Of a stretch of 64,000 nt of DNA, positions 36,550 through 47,171 are shown piece after piece. The stretch is taken from NCBI GenBank assembly GCA_016630905.1, contig WBMQ01000009.1:558001-622000 (forward strand). The letters are read 5' to 3'. Both the position numbers and the translations under genes were made by a program. Under the pieces are notes generated by a model that saw only the letters and a program-made list of their open reading frames with translations, did not search any database and had not been told where the DNA came from. Source of the stretch: Capillidium heterosporum. Its lineage: Eukaryota; Entomophthoromycota; Entomophthoromycetes; Entomophthorales; Capillidiaceae. Each line of letters opens with the position of its first letter. Within the stretch, counting starts at the first letter, position 1.

Positions 36550-37698
36550 ATGCTAGTGCAACTTTTCATATTCTTAACCTTACTAAACTGCCTACTGAGT
36601 CAGTGCAGCAACCCAATCCAACGTAAAGAGCTACGCAGTCTTACCACCACCGAAAAGAAAAACTTCCTAGACGCCATCGTCCTCCTCAAAAAGGAGAAAT
36701 CCAAACAGCGTTCCGGGTACTCGACTTACGACGACTACGTAAGACTACACAGCGACTACTCTTCTCAAGCGCACGGCTACCCTCAATTTTTACCTTGGCA
36801 CCGTCAGTTCATAAGGAACTTCGAGAAGGATCTAACTAGAGTTGCCAAGAAGACGATTACTTTACCATTTTGGGACTGGAGTCAAGAGGATGCCAATAAT
36901 CCGGAACTAAGCCCAATATTCGGCTCCTCTTGGTTCGGTGGTGATGGTAATCCAAACAACAGCTACTGTATCTCAACAAGTACGTTCAGTACGTTAAGAA
37001 GTGCCTTTCCCACCAAGAACTCCTGTCTGAGAAGGCAATTCGACAATAACGATGGTACCATCTCCCCCTTTGTTTCCTTTAAAGCCATTAGTTCAACTAT
37101 TATGAGCCAGAAACTCTTCATCGACTTTGAAGATCGACTGGAGGTTGCCCATGGTACTACACACGTCAACATTGGGGGTGATGAGGGTGATATGTCTTAC
37201 ATGTACAGTCCTAACGAGTAAGTTTTTTAAAATTTTACATTCACTAAATTTTAATTCTAATAGTCCTTTGTTCTTTGTCCACCACTGCTTCATCGATATG
37301 CTGTGGTATAACTGGCAGCTCAAGAACCCCAAGGCGGTACAATACACCGGCAAGAATCCAAGGGGTAGTACTTTGAGAGAAACTGATGTCATGCAACCGT
37401 TCGGAGTTACCGTCAAATCGGTTTTGAACACCAAGGGAAGTAGTGAACATTGTTACACGTACCCTACTTATACGGCCAAATCTCTAGCCTTCGGTCTGCT
37501 GAAGTGCAAGGAGTGCGATCAAGTGAGAGTAGTGACAATGGACTGGCTGACATCACCAAGTTGGTCGACAAATTGGTCAAGCGCAAAAAGAAACCATTCA
37601 AGGGGCTGAAGACTCGATTCATCGATATGAATGGTATGGATCGCAACAAGGTCCGTAAGATTGAGCAGGAGTTCAAGGATGCCGATAACAAACTTTAA
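36550..37698 (+). CDS. Secreted tyrosinase (type-3 copper protein), frame break near its C-terminus
   Basis: Tyrosinase oxidises mono- and diphenols to quinones, as in melanin formation or protein cross-linking. Exons are 36550-37217 and from 37264, with a 46-nt intron. A signal peptide spans about residues 1-18. CuA ligands are His67, His75 and His84 (RLHSDY, QAHGYP, WHRQF). CuB ligands are His201 and His205 (VAHGTTHVN) plus the His pair in DPLFFVHHCFID. FWDWSQ lies between the sites. The catalytic core is intact. After LLKCKECDQ the first frame ends at a stop at 37607-37609, while a well-formed Lys-rich tail (VDKLVKRKKK...DADNKL) continues in another frame to 37698. Exons total one base short of a multiple of three. 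The pseudogene at 34490-35455 appears to keep the frame here, so a 1-nt deletion or sequencing error is likely; about 367 aa if continuous. Confidence 0.88.
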
Positions 37699-38509
37699 AT
37701 TTTGATGAGGAATTAAAAATTAATTTTTTACTTATATTTTTATTGATTTACAGTAGATATAAATTTTTATTAATACTTTATAATTTTTGCTGGTTTAAAA
37801 TCTGTTGAGAAAGCTTTGGTCCTATTCTATTTTGTAAGTCATATCCACAATAGTATATGTAGAATATTGATGAAGCTTATCAAAATAAGATTGGTCCTTT
37901 TAGAAACTTTGTTTCGAACTTTTAACTGAATCCACTCTATATATAGCAAGGTATTGGAAAATACCTTGGTTACCACAACTATTAACTCCTAGTGGTTATT
38001 AATTCAATTAGATTTGTCGACATAAGTACAGGGTGAGGTATACCTAGAAGTTGGTCGTCGAAGTTATGCTAGTTAAATTCACCTAATAAAATATTTACAG
38101 TCTCATTTCTAAACAATGAAATGCAAAAATCCAAAGGCTTATCGTGGCCAAAGTTGGCTTCCTTCGAAAGTAAGCACCATGATATCTCTAATAGACCTTT
38201 GTAACTGAAGTTTTCTATCTAAGCATCTAAATTCCAACTTTACTTTGATACTAGCATTTAACTTTCAATTGAGAATCTTGGTAATATGATTTACTATATC
38301 AACAACCTTGCAAAGAGCTACCAATATAAACTGCATTTTCAATTGAAAGGCTGCATAGCTCCTAAATATATTATCTAGATTCTGGAAGTTCGGTCTCTAA
38401 TCTCATGCTCAATTAAAAGGTATAAATCAAAATACAACTTTAGCGGATATTTTATCATTTCCACCAAGTCTACTTAAATCAACTCATCGATATATAAATA
38501 AATTACTTG
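37699..38509. other. Intergenic, no gene seen
   Basis: AT-rich DNA between the tyrosinase 3' end and the dioxygenase pseudogene. Nothing supported. Confidence 0.5.
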
Positions 38510-39705
38510 TGGTGTCCACAGATCTCTAAACCTTTTAAGATAGCCAACTTTATCAATTTACTCCCACTCCCAAAACCTGCAAACTATGACTTGGATCCAA
38601 CTATCGGATTTTTAGCAAACAAATCTTCCTCCAACAAGCTACTCAACTACTTCAAACCTTGGGAGGTGTTGGTTTCCGATTTATTGACGCTATTGTTAAT
38701 CAAACGATTTACATTTCATGTAATTAAAGTAGTATATGTATAGGTAAATGTTATAATTGATATTTGAAAGTTGTTGCTGGATGTCAATAGCTTGAAGGAA
38801 ATAAAAGAGTACTGACATGTTTACATCGTCCTAAGCCTTTTATGTCAAGCTTTTAGCTGCAAGAATGAAGAATCGGCAGTACAGGTAAAGAAATAGTTTA
38901 ACTTTTATATCTAAACTTAATTTTAACATATAAGAGTTCCCTCTGCAAAAGGTATCTATCTACTTAAAAGTTCCTCCAGCCTTAGCTTCAACTTCCCTAT
39001 TCCACTGGAACTATTGACTTTTCGATATCAATGCACCTATTATCTCCCTAAAGCAACTTTTATACCATCACCTCAAAAGCACTAACTTCTTTTCTTAGTA
39101 ATTTGGTACCTCAACTCACCTTTACCAACGGCTCCGATGAAGTATGGCTTTATATAATTTTTTAACTGTTGAAAGTCAAAGTGGTAAAGCTTTAAGTTCA
39201 ATGTTGAATATTCTACATACGATTAAGTTGAATGATACGATTACGGCTATAAAGCATCTTTCCCAGCTTTGCACCGTCTTGAAAGAGATTGACTTGGTTT
39301 TTCAAAAGCTGATACACAATTGCAATTCCTACTATTTCTATTCAAAGACCAGACTCCTTCTCATCAATTTATTTTACAATGCTACCGACTATTTGAAGGC
39401 ACTGTCCATCAACCTAACATTGTAAAAGCGACAACTTTAGTCAACTATACTTGATCAAAGTTATAGATCTGCTCCTCGACATCAAAGTATCCGATTCTAA
39501 TCACTTCAATGAAGTTTTAAGTAGCTTGCACATTCCCTTATTAAAGTTTATAACAGATCTGGTCAAGGTTAGCAATTTGGATACTTTTGTCGTTCAAACT
39601 AATGAAGGATGTAAATTAATATATAAGAACCTAATGAAAAGTTACAAGAACTTGAAACTGACTCAAAAGACCTTATACCTCAACTATATAGTTGTATCAT
39701 CCTAA
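38510..39705 (+). pseudogene. Indoleamine 2,3-dioxygenase pseudogene
   Basis: Indoleamine dioxygenase opens the tryptophan indole ring, the first step to kynurenine and NAD. Pieces of the family appear in the right order but in changing frames. They are DLDPTIGFLANKSSSN and YFKPWEVLVSDLLTLLL (38.58-38.70 kb), LLLDVNSLKEIKEY then TGA then HVYIVLSLL (38.77-38.85 kb, where an Arg codon is expected), FTNGSDEVWLY (39.12 kb), and VESQSGKALSSMLNIL through YFYSKTRLLL (39.17-39.37 kb). The last is a C-terminal block at 39451-39705 with FITDLVKVSNLDTFVV and LYLNYIVV. There is no start codon for the first piece. In-frame stops and at least two frame shifts make it non-functional. Family recognition rests on the ordered motifs. 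Confidence 0.75.
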
Positions 39706-41204
39706 CACCCATACTACCCCATTCACAGCTTATTTCCATTTCACAACTATCTAATTGGCGACGATTGAAATGAAGCCATCGTAAAGCTGAGTCAACAGTT
39801 TCATTTGGATGCAAATCTAAGTTACAAAGTATTGAAATCTTCTTGTAAAGATTGATGGTTGTTCTACAGTTTGACTCGAGCTTTGAAGTTGGATGGGAAG
39901 GTTGACTTCTTTGGTAATGATCCTACTCAAACTAACTATTGTGGATCGATTGAAAGAGCACCTGGTCTTGATGAGGAGATTATCAAAGTAGAAGCCGGGA
40001 GCTTTGGGTCCTGTATTTTGCATTTACTCTAATCAGATTTGAGGTGAATATGTTTGTTGATGGCGATCGATAGTTTTCTCTTGGTTCCCTATAATACTAA
40101 CTACTTAGCATTTTCAAAATTTCCTACATTAACTACAAATAAATTAAATACCTCACTAAATATGATGTTCCAATACGCAACAATACTTATTTAAGAAATC
40201 TAATCTCCTTTACCTTTTATTATCTACAGCAACTTTGCATTTCGTTGTATAGAAACTTTTTAAATAAAAATTTGTTGATCCAACAACTTTCAAACATGAA
40301 GTTGATGCCAGCTACTCTAGATATTTGAATTTAGATAAACTTTAAATTAATGGAAATGTAGACGAAAGTGGATATAAGTGAAGCGTTGGTTAGAAGATGG
40401 TCAATAAGAGTTGATAAACTTTTCAAAGTTGAGATTGAAAGGTTGGTGAGCATTAAATGATTTGAATATGGTAGACTTCTATATATAGTCAAGATGGGTT
40501 GTGAAAGCTTACCTTCAAGACGTACAAATGTTATCAATGAGCTAAATAAATTGATGTCTCTTGGATTATAAGCTGTATATTGAATACATAACTAAACAAA
40601 TGTCCAAGTGCCTTGAAATTGATATTTACCACATAGTATCAGTTATTTAGCTTAATTATAGACGAAATATAGAGTTGTTGTTACCAAATTAAACTGTAGG
40701 TGATTTGGTGGAAAATGTAATATAGCAAGTTGAGTTGTCCACTATAACTGATTTTTGCTGGTCAAAGTTACACTTGTAAACTTAATATGTACTCTAAGGT
40801 TTGCTTCTCAAAATCTAGATGGCAAAGTGAAGAGGATCTTGTACGATATTTGAGTTACGAACTATAATATGCCTATTTGATTGAAAAATATATAAGGATT
40901 AATAGAATTTAAAGCTTATTCCATAAAAGGTGACCTTATTGATTATTGACCCACCACTAAGCAATATTCGGAGAAACTTTTACAAGCTGTTGCTGATGTC
41001 CTTCAGTAGATATTTTAATAATGGCATATAATTAGACGATATATAAAAACTTGATATATAAGAAACGTTAGAAAATATTAGGCACAGTATACGTAAAGGT
41101 ATCTTTATAAAAGTCAAAGGCTAAAAGAGGGATCAGGAATCAGGAAAGGGGGAGGTAAAGGGTAGAGTAGGGATAAAAGGTAGGAAAAAAGGTAGATCAA
41201 TGGC
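39706..41204. other. Intergenic with possible coding relic at 39.7-40.0 kb
   Basis: On the plus strand, 39,706-40,030 reads as protein-like pieces (HPYYPIHSLFPFHN, NEAIVKLSQQFHLD, DEEIIKVEAGSFG) interrupted by stops. I cannot name a family; it may be a second decayed gene. The remainder to 41.2 kb is AT-rich with nothing identified. Confidence 0.3.
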
Positions 41205-41982
41205 TTAGATGGAGTAACCAAGCAGGACAAAATTGGGGGACTGGTTGTAGGTGTTGGGGTGGCAGACATTGAAGCCGACGTACATAAGGGCCTTGATAAA
41301 CTCAACTAGAAATTAAGCGGTTAGTTTTGCAAGAGTAAACTCAATTATTTACCATTCTCTTGGCAGTCCTTGGTTAAACAGATGACGACGTTCTTGCAGG
41401 AAAGGCAGTTTTCAGCAAGTTCTAACACGGCGAGGACACTAAAGTTAGGTGAAAGTTAGTACTCCAATTCTTTCTATAAGCTATTCAAGACTTACAAGGT
41501 GCTAAAATCGTCATCGATCCAAGCGGAAAGGGAAGGGGGTTGGATGAAGAGGGTATCTTGGTGTACAAAGGCAGACCACAAATTGCTACGTAACTTGTCG
41601 TTGGAACGGGAGAGGATAGCCAAGGTAGTGGTAGGGGTAACTTTGGGGAAGACTTGTTGGGCCAATGCTAAGCCGATACGAGATAAATTGATGGTGAAAT
41701 GGTTATCTTCGGGGTCAGTATCGAACTTAGCGGTGTCAAACCCACCACGGGACGGATGTGCCCACTAAAACAACAAAATTAGTAAACGACAGTATAAAAG
41801 ATATGCTTACGGCTGTAAGAGTACTGTTGACGACCCAAAGAGGTCTTACGTTCGACGTAGCAGACGGCGATACACTCCTCAAAGCTGTTGTAGGATATCA
41901 AAGAGCTACCCATAAGGTTGATAGCCTTGTCCATACTATTACTTATAAGATGTTGATTACTACTATTATTACTAAGCTTCAT
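41205..41982 (-). CDS. OAZ1: Ornithine decarboxylase antizyme, +1 frameshift gene
   Basis: Antizyme binds ornithine decarboxylase, sends it to the proteasome without ubiquitin and restrains polyamine uptake; polyamines induce it by promoting a +1 ribosomal frameshift. Exons on the minus strand: 41811-41982, 41496-41764, 41353-41438, 41205-41305. They total 628 nt, exactly one base over a multiple of three, as a single +1 shift requires, and give about 208 aa. ORF0 starts MKLSNNSSNQH and stops at a TGA at 41736-41738. The +1 frame continues with DTAKFDTDPEDN, LFIQPPSLSAWIDDDFSTF, VLAVLELAENCLSCKNVVIC and ALMYVGFNVCHPN, ending GYSI. These match the antizyme core (beta strands around the LLEFAEE and CFxK-type segments). 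No splice choice removes the shift. Confidence 0.87.
41736..41744 (-). promoter_or_regulatory. +1 programmed ribosomal frameshift site (GUU-UGA) of antizyme
   Basis: On the minus strand ORF0 reads TGG GTT TGA C; skipping the T gives GTT GAC and opens the conserved antizyme frame. A UGA stop as the slow A-site codon followed by a pyrimidine is the family signature. The P-site codon here is GUU instead of the UCC of animals. The site lies 20-29 nt downstream of a 46-nt intron (41765-41810), so the recoding context is assembled only after splicing. Confidence 0.8.
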
Positions 41983-44862
41983 GATAAGTTAAAAATTTAT
42001 ATAGAACAGGTGTGGTAGAAGTTAATAGGTAAAGGTTGGGTAGTTTAAAGTAGCTTCGGTTTGGACTTGGATTTGGAGCAGGATTTGCTTATTATTGTTG
42101 AGGATGAGAATAGCAGCAGTACTAGGAATTTGGCCAGCTTGTTAACTTTTCGCTTTAAAGTTTTGGATAAAAGTAACCGATATAAAAGGTTTTAAGATTT
42201 ATCACGTTCTGGTTATACGATAACTTGGAGTAGTTAAAAGAAGTTTGAAAGTAGAGGGAAATTGGAAAGAGGGCCCAATTTAAAGGTTTTTCAAGCAGGT
42301 GGCAAAGCTCAAGCAAATTGGCCTATCGGCTTATCTACAAGTTATTTACCACCTTCTAAATTCTAAGCAAATCAGTATGAATCAAATGTTTGATGGTTCT
42401 TCCATGCTAGCAAATCAAATGCACTTATTCGGCCTCAAGATCTTTCTGATAAGCTTAACTTATTTTTAGGCTTGTCTATCCATTCAAATGGCTGAATAAC
42501 TTTTACTAGCACTTTTCACTATTACAAATGGTCCGTAAATATTGCATCTAGTAATAGTGAATTCCTATTTTTACTATTACATTAATAATATTAATAAAAG
42601 ATCCTATACAAGTGATGCAATCTATATGGACCAGAACAGCACACAAATTAGGCAACTTCAGTAAATTTACGATTACATCATTACTAATCAGTCTGTGGAG
42701 TATCTAACCCAAAATTTGGATTTCCGAAGTTGAACAAAGCAACTACAATAAAGATCGAGGGATGTGGATGAATTGCTTCCATTCAGGTTAACCTGACGAT
42801 CATTATGTGGGCTCAAAGTGCTGGATATCTAGATATTTAGCAAATTTAAGAGCATTCAACCAACTACACTTTATAGTCCCAATTCTAGACTGCATCAACC
42901 AGCAACCAATAAACAGTTTACTAAATACAATTAGCTTGAAATTTTAACCACTTGGTCCATCAGTTAAAGATCCAGTGGCTTTAAATCCAAAGCATAAATG
43001 CAAAATTTACAAACCAACTTTGCAACAAACATCAGAAGTTAAGCAAATAAAGAACAATATAAAATTTATAAATATCAAGCTACCGAAACTTGAACTTCAT
43101 TTACAATGGAAACTAATACAACTCAACATCTATACAGTGAAGATAAATACTTCAGCTATTCAAACTAATTCCAAGGACTTTCATTAAGCTCGGTATCAGT
43201 ATCCATACAAACATTTCAACAAATGGTGAATTTAAAGAGGACCAACTTGAAAGCATCTGAAAAAAGAACTAAAAGCAAATTGCAAGAAGCAGTTATCGAT
43301 TACTGTAAATAATCAATCATATCGTAAAGGTAACCATTATCAAGTATGTTTTAGTTTTCTTCGTATATATGAAATAGTATTTACTAAATCTATAGGAATT
43401 AAAATATAGCAACACTATATATCTAAAAGTTCAACCAGAGAAAAGTATATTACGAGCTATAGGGCATTATTTTACTTTCCAACACAACCCAACTTTCAAT
43501 TTCAAGTTTACACTATGTTTGCAATTACATAATTGCCCTGTCAAGTAAATTTAAAACTTCATTATATATATTAATCGTTATAGAGTTTGATGTCTGTTTT
43601 GTAACAACTTTCAAGTACAATAATTAATACTCTAGTACTTGAATAAATGAAGTTTGAGAATGTAGACAATACGCAGTTGCAAGTAATAGGTTATATATCT
43701 TCATTTGAATCTATATTTACCAACCCATCAATAAAGTGTAAGTTCTTTACTTTTTTATCTATTTTAAATTAATCAAGTTTATATAGTTATAGTTTATTTT
43801 ATATGTGCGAGAAATTGCTAAGCAGCTCTATTACAATTGATTTGAAATTTGAAAGTCCAAATAGTTGGTAGTAGTTTAAAGGAAACTATTGCCAAGTGAT
43901 TTCATATGAAGTCTATTTGGATCTTTTGTCAAGCTGTAAACTTGGGTTGAGTTGGCTATAGTGCAATTGGATTTGATGAAGCACATCAAAGTCGAATCAA
44001 GTCTAAAGTATAGTGAGATTGGAGTGAGTCAACTATAGTTGTTTTGGTAACTTGCTATACATATCTTTTACCACATTTTGTAGTTTATTAAACCTTTTGA
44101 TCCAAAGTAAAATTGATAATATTGGAATATATGCTTCTATTTATTTCTTATTTCAATGCAAGCCTATCCAATTGTAGATTTAACATGCACTTGTCAAAAT
44201 AAACAATCGTCTCGACTTTAAAAGGTTATGATTTAGATACCAATAGTTCAACTATATGAAATGTATAGTTTCTTTAATTATTAACTTTATAATATAGATG
44301 TTAGCGAGTTTATTAATAAATTTTTAAAGTTGATTTTGATGTAATACCAAGTAAGGTAGATATCTGCTAGCCTAAAAACTTAGGATATTGACTAACTACC
44401 TTTTTAAAAGTCTGGTATATGATGGAATTTAGAAAGTATTGACGTGAATTGTGTTATAACTAAAGAACATTGGAATAAAATTGGGAATCATCAATGTTAT
44501 CCAATAGAAGCTTGATAAGCTAAATAAAGTTTCAATGTATCCAATGAAATTGTTGAATATAGTAGTTTGAATTGAACTAAATCCAACTTCATTCGATAGA
44601 TTTTTCTAGATTGGAAATGAAAAAATAGCAAGTAAATTTTACATATACTCTAACTTTATTGGCTTGAAAGTTTACACCACTAAGTATATCCTTCCATTTC
44701 CAAATCCTATGCTATAACTAAACTAACTTGAAAGTGATTCCAAATTGCACAACTCAATGACTCTTATTAGAAAAGTATCCAACTTCAATTTGACAAGAAC
44801 TCTACTGTACAATATTCCAGCCCAACAACTATTTTAAATCTCTTGAATCTTATAGTCGAACC
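41983..44862. other. Long intergenic region, no gene seen
   Basis: Nearly 2.9 kb of AT-rich DNA between divergent antizyme and TatD genes. An open stretch at 42975-43187 has low-complexity Lys/Asn/Ile composition with no features. I see no RNA gene or mobile element. Confidence 0.45.
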
Positions 44863-46261
44863 ATGACCACCAACGTTGAATCCACTAAAAGTGAACTAAT
44901 CCCAAGTGTCAAGATGATAGGTACTCCTTTAACAAAAACACCAACTTACTACAAAAATAGACATAGGTGCTAACTTGACCGATTCCATGTTCCAAGGAAT
45001 CTACAGAGGAAAAAGTGTCCATCCAGGTAACTCCAATTTTAAAATTTAGTTTTTTCTTTATTAAATATCACTTTTAGCCGACTTAAATTTAGTCTTGAAA
45101 CGAGCCTTCGACTCCAACATTAAAAAAATAATCTTAACTTCTACTCAACTCGAAGATTTGGAGACCAACTTAGAACTAATCAACCTTTATGGTATTTTTG
45201 TAACTTTTAAAAAGCTAATAAGTAGAAAACCTATATACAACGGTTGGTGTACACCCAACCCGATGCTTAAACTTCGAAAAACATCCACAAGGTCCAACTG
45301 ATTACTATAATAAATTAGCTCAAGTTATCGAAGCTAATCTTGGGAAGGTAGTTGCCATTGGGGAATGTGGTTTAGGTATTTTAAGAAATTGCTATAAGTA
45401 CTTATTTTGTAGATTACGCTCGACTTCAATTTTGCCCTAGAGAACAACAGCTCAAGTAATTTTATTGACTTATTGATGATTTAACTTTACAAAGGTACTT
45501 TGAGTACCAGTTCAAGTTGGCCCAAACTTACCAACTACCCATGTTCTTACATAATCGGGATACCGAAGGCGAATTTACAGATATCCTTTTTTGTTTGAAC
45601 TTTAGAATATTCCAATTAGTTTACTTTTTTATCTTTAACCCGCAGTTTACCTATAATAGAAAGGAATCGAAGTCTATTTCCAACTGGAGTGGTGCATTCT
45701 TTTGATGGTTCGTTGGAGGAAGCTTTGAAGTTGGTAGAGATGGACCTTTTTATCGGTATCAATGGATGGTGAGTATTTGAATTTTGCTTGGGATTAGAAT
45801 ATAACTTGTCATTATTTTTGATATAAAGCTCTATGAAGACGGAGCGAAACTTGACTGTCATCAAGGGAATACCTTTGGATCGTATACTGATCGAAACTGG
45901 TACTTTTCTATTTTAAAAATTGCTTATATATTATTTAAATAGATGCACCATGGTGTGGTGTCAAAGTTTCACATGCCTTCCTACAAATTATTGTTACAAT
46001 CTTGGCTAAAGACATCGCTGATGGTAAGAATCCTGCTCAAGGATATTTACAGGATCGTAAAGAGAAATTCAAATTGGGGCAACTGGTCAAAGATCGCAAT
46101 GAACCTTGTCTGTTAGGGTAGGTTTTTTGCACTTTGTTTGTGTTAAATACTTTTCTAGTCAAGTTTTACGAGTTGTTGCCGAGTTGCATGGTAGGGATAT
46201 CGTTGAAGTCGCCGATGTTATCTATAGAAATACTTTGAAACTTTTTAATTTACAAGAGTAG
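44863..46261 (+). CDS. TatD-family metal-dependent nuclease (TATDN1-like)
   Basis: TatD proteins are Mg-dependent 3'-5' exonucleases/endonucleases with a TIM-barrel amidohydrolase fold, linked to DNA repair and apoptotic DNA breakdown. Exons 44863-44920, 44961-45026, 45078-45191, 45226-45375, 45413-45455 and 45495 to about 45585 join in phase. They give MIDIGANLTD, the metal-ligand region TVGVHPTRC, VVAIGECGLDYAR, REQQLKYFEYQF and LPMFLHNRD. Later exons give TGVVHSFDGSLEEAL, FIGINGCSMKTERN, LIETDAPWCGVKVSHA, KDRNEPC and a C-terminal helical tail ending at 46261. The 34-nt intron 45192-45225 is the shortest in the window. The join between FTDIL (45,585) and TGVVHSF (45,690) cannot be made in frame with standard splice sites; a base error or atypical intron is likely. 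A pseudogene is less likely since all catalytic motifs survive. Confidence 0.85.
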
Positions 46262-47171
46262 TTGAGGAGTTGATGGGATACTGATGGGTTGAGAGCAATG
46301 CTACTTTTAAGTTGGAGAAAAATAAAGTAGGTACACTATTTTAAAGTAATTAAAGGCTTTATACATGGTTTTCAACAGTAAGATCTAAAATAGGTATCTA
46401 TCTTTAACGCTTTAACTTGAAAGTTTCATGCAGTTTAGCTGTAATAGTTTCTAAATTTGTTTAATGCTACGCTACATTTTACATTGTTAATGGCAGCATC
46501 ATAAAATTAGGTTATAGTGAGTTTATGTATGTTAAGTTGGACCAAACTAGAAGCAGTAGACATCTAGTTAGGAATTGAGTAAGAGATGTGCAAATTTGGG
46601 TGATGGAGTGAAATGCCATTTATTAAGATTTAATATCTAGATCTGAGCGGATTTTTGGATCCTATATATGTATAATATTTGGTTAACGTGTTCTACTTTT
46701 TATAAGATGGCAACTATTTGATCTAGTAAATTGTAAATATCTGAACTGAAAAGTAAACTTTGCCATTTTACCTTCAATCTAGCCAACAACTATAAGTCGA
46801 TACCTGCAACTTCTAGTGTATTATATCCCGCATGCTTAAGATATTAGCTTGTAATAAAACATTGTATACGTCGTTAATTATATAAAATGTAAAAGCAAAT
46901 AGACACCATAAAAAGCTATAGTCTTATTAAGGTATAAGGAGATGCAGCGCAACTTTTTAATATTATTTTATAAATCAGATATCAAGCATTAGGAAAACAA
47001 TCAAGACTTACAAGCAGTTTCATAAGGTAGAGGTAATAAAGCAGTTGAGAAATAGGTGCACACGGTGCTATAAAGTGCAAAAGTTCAAAGTAAACTTTTA
47101 AGCATCGTCGAAAGTAGGATTTCCGAGAAAGCTTCAAATTAGATTACTTTTAAACTATGGCACGTAGGGAA
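46262..47171. other. Intergenic between convergent TatD and VTS1
   Basis: AT-rich 3' flanks; no gene, RNA or repeat seen. Confidence 0.5.

Noticed and set aside
41499-42018. Plus-strand open frames over the antizyme locus
   Set aside because: They are antisense shadows; the minus strand gives a spliced, motif-complete antizyme.
42975-43187. 70-codon Lys/Asn/Ile-rich open frame in the long intergenic region
   Set aside because: Composition is that of AT-rich noncoding DNA, with no motif.
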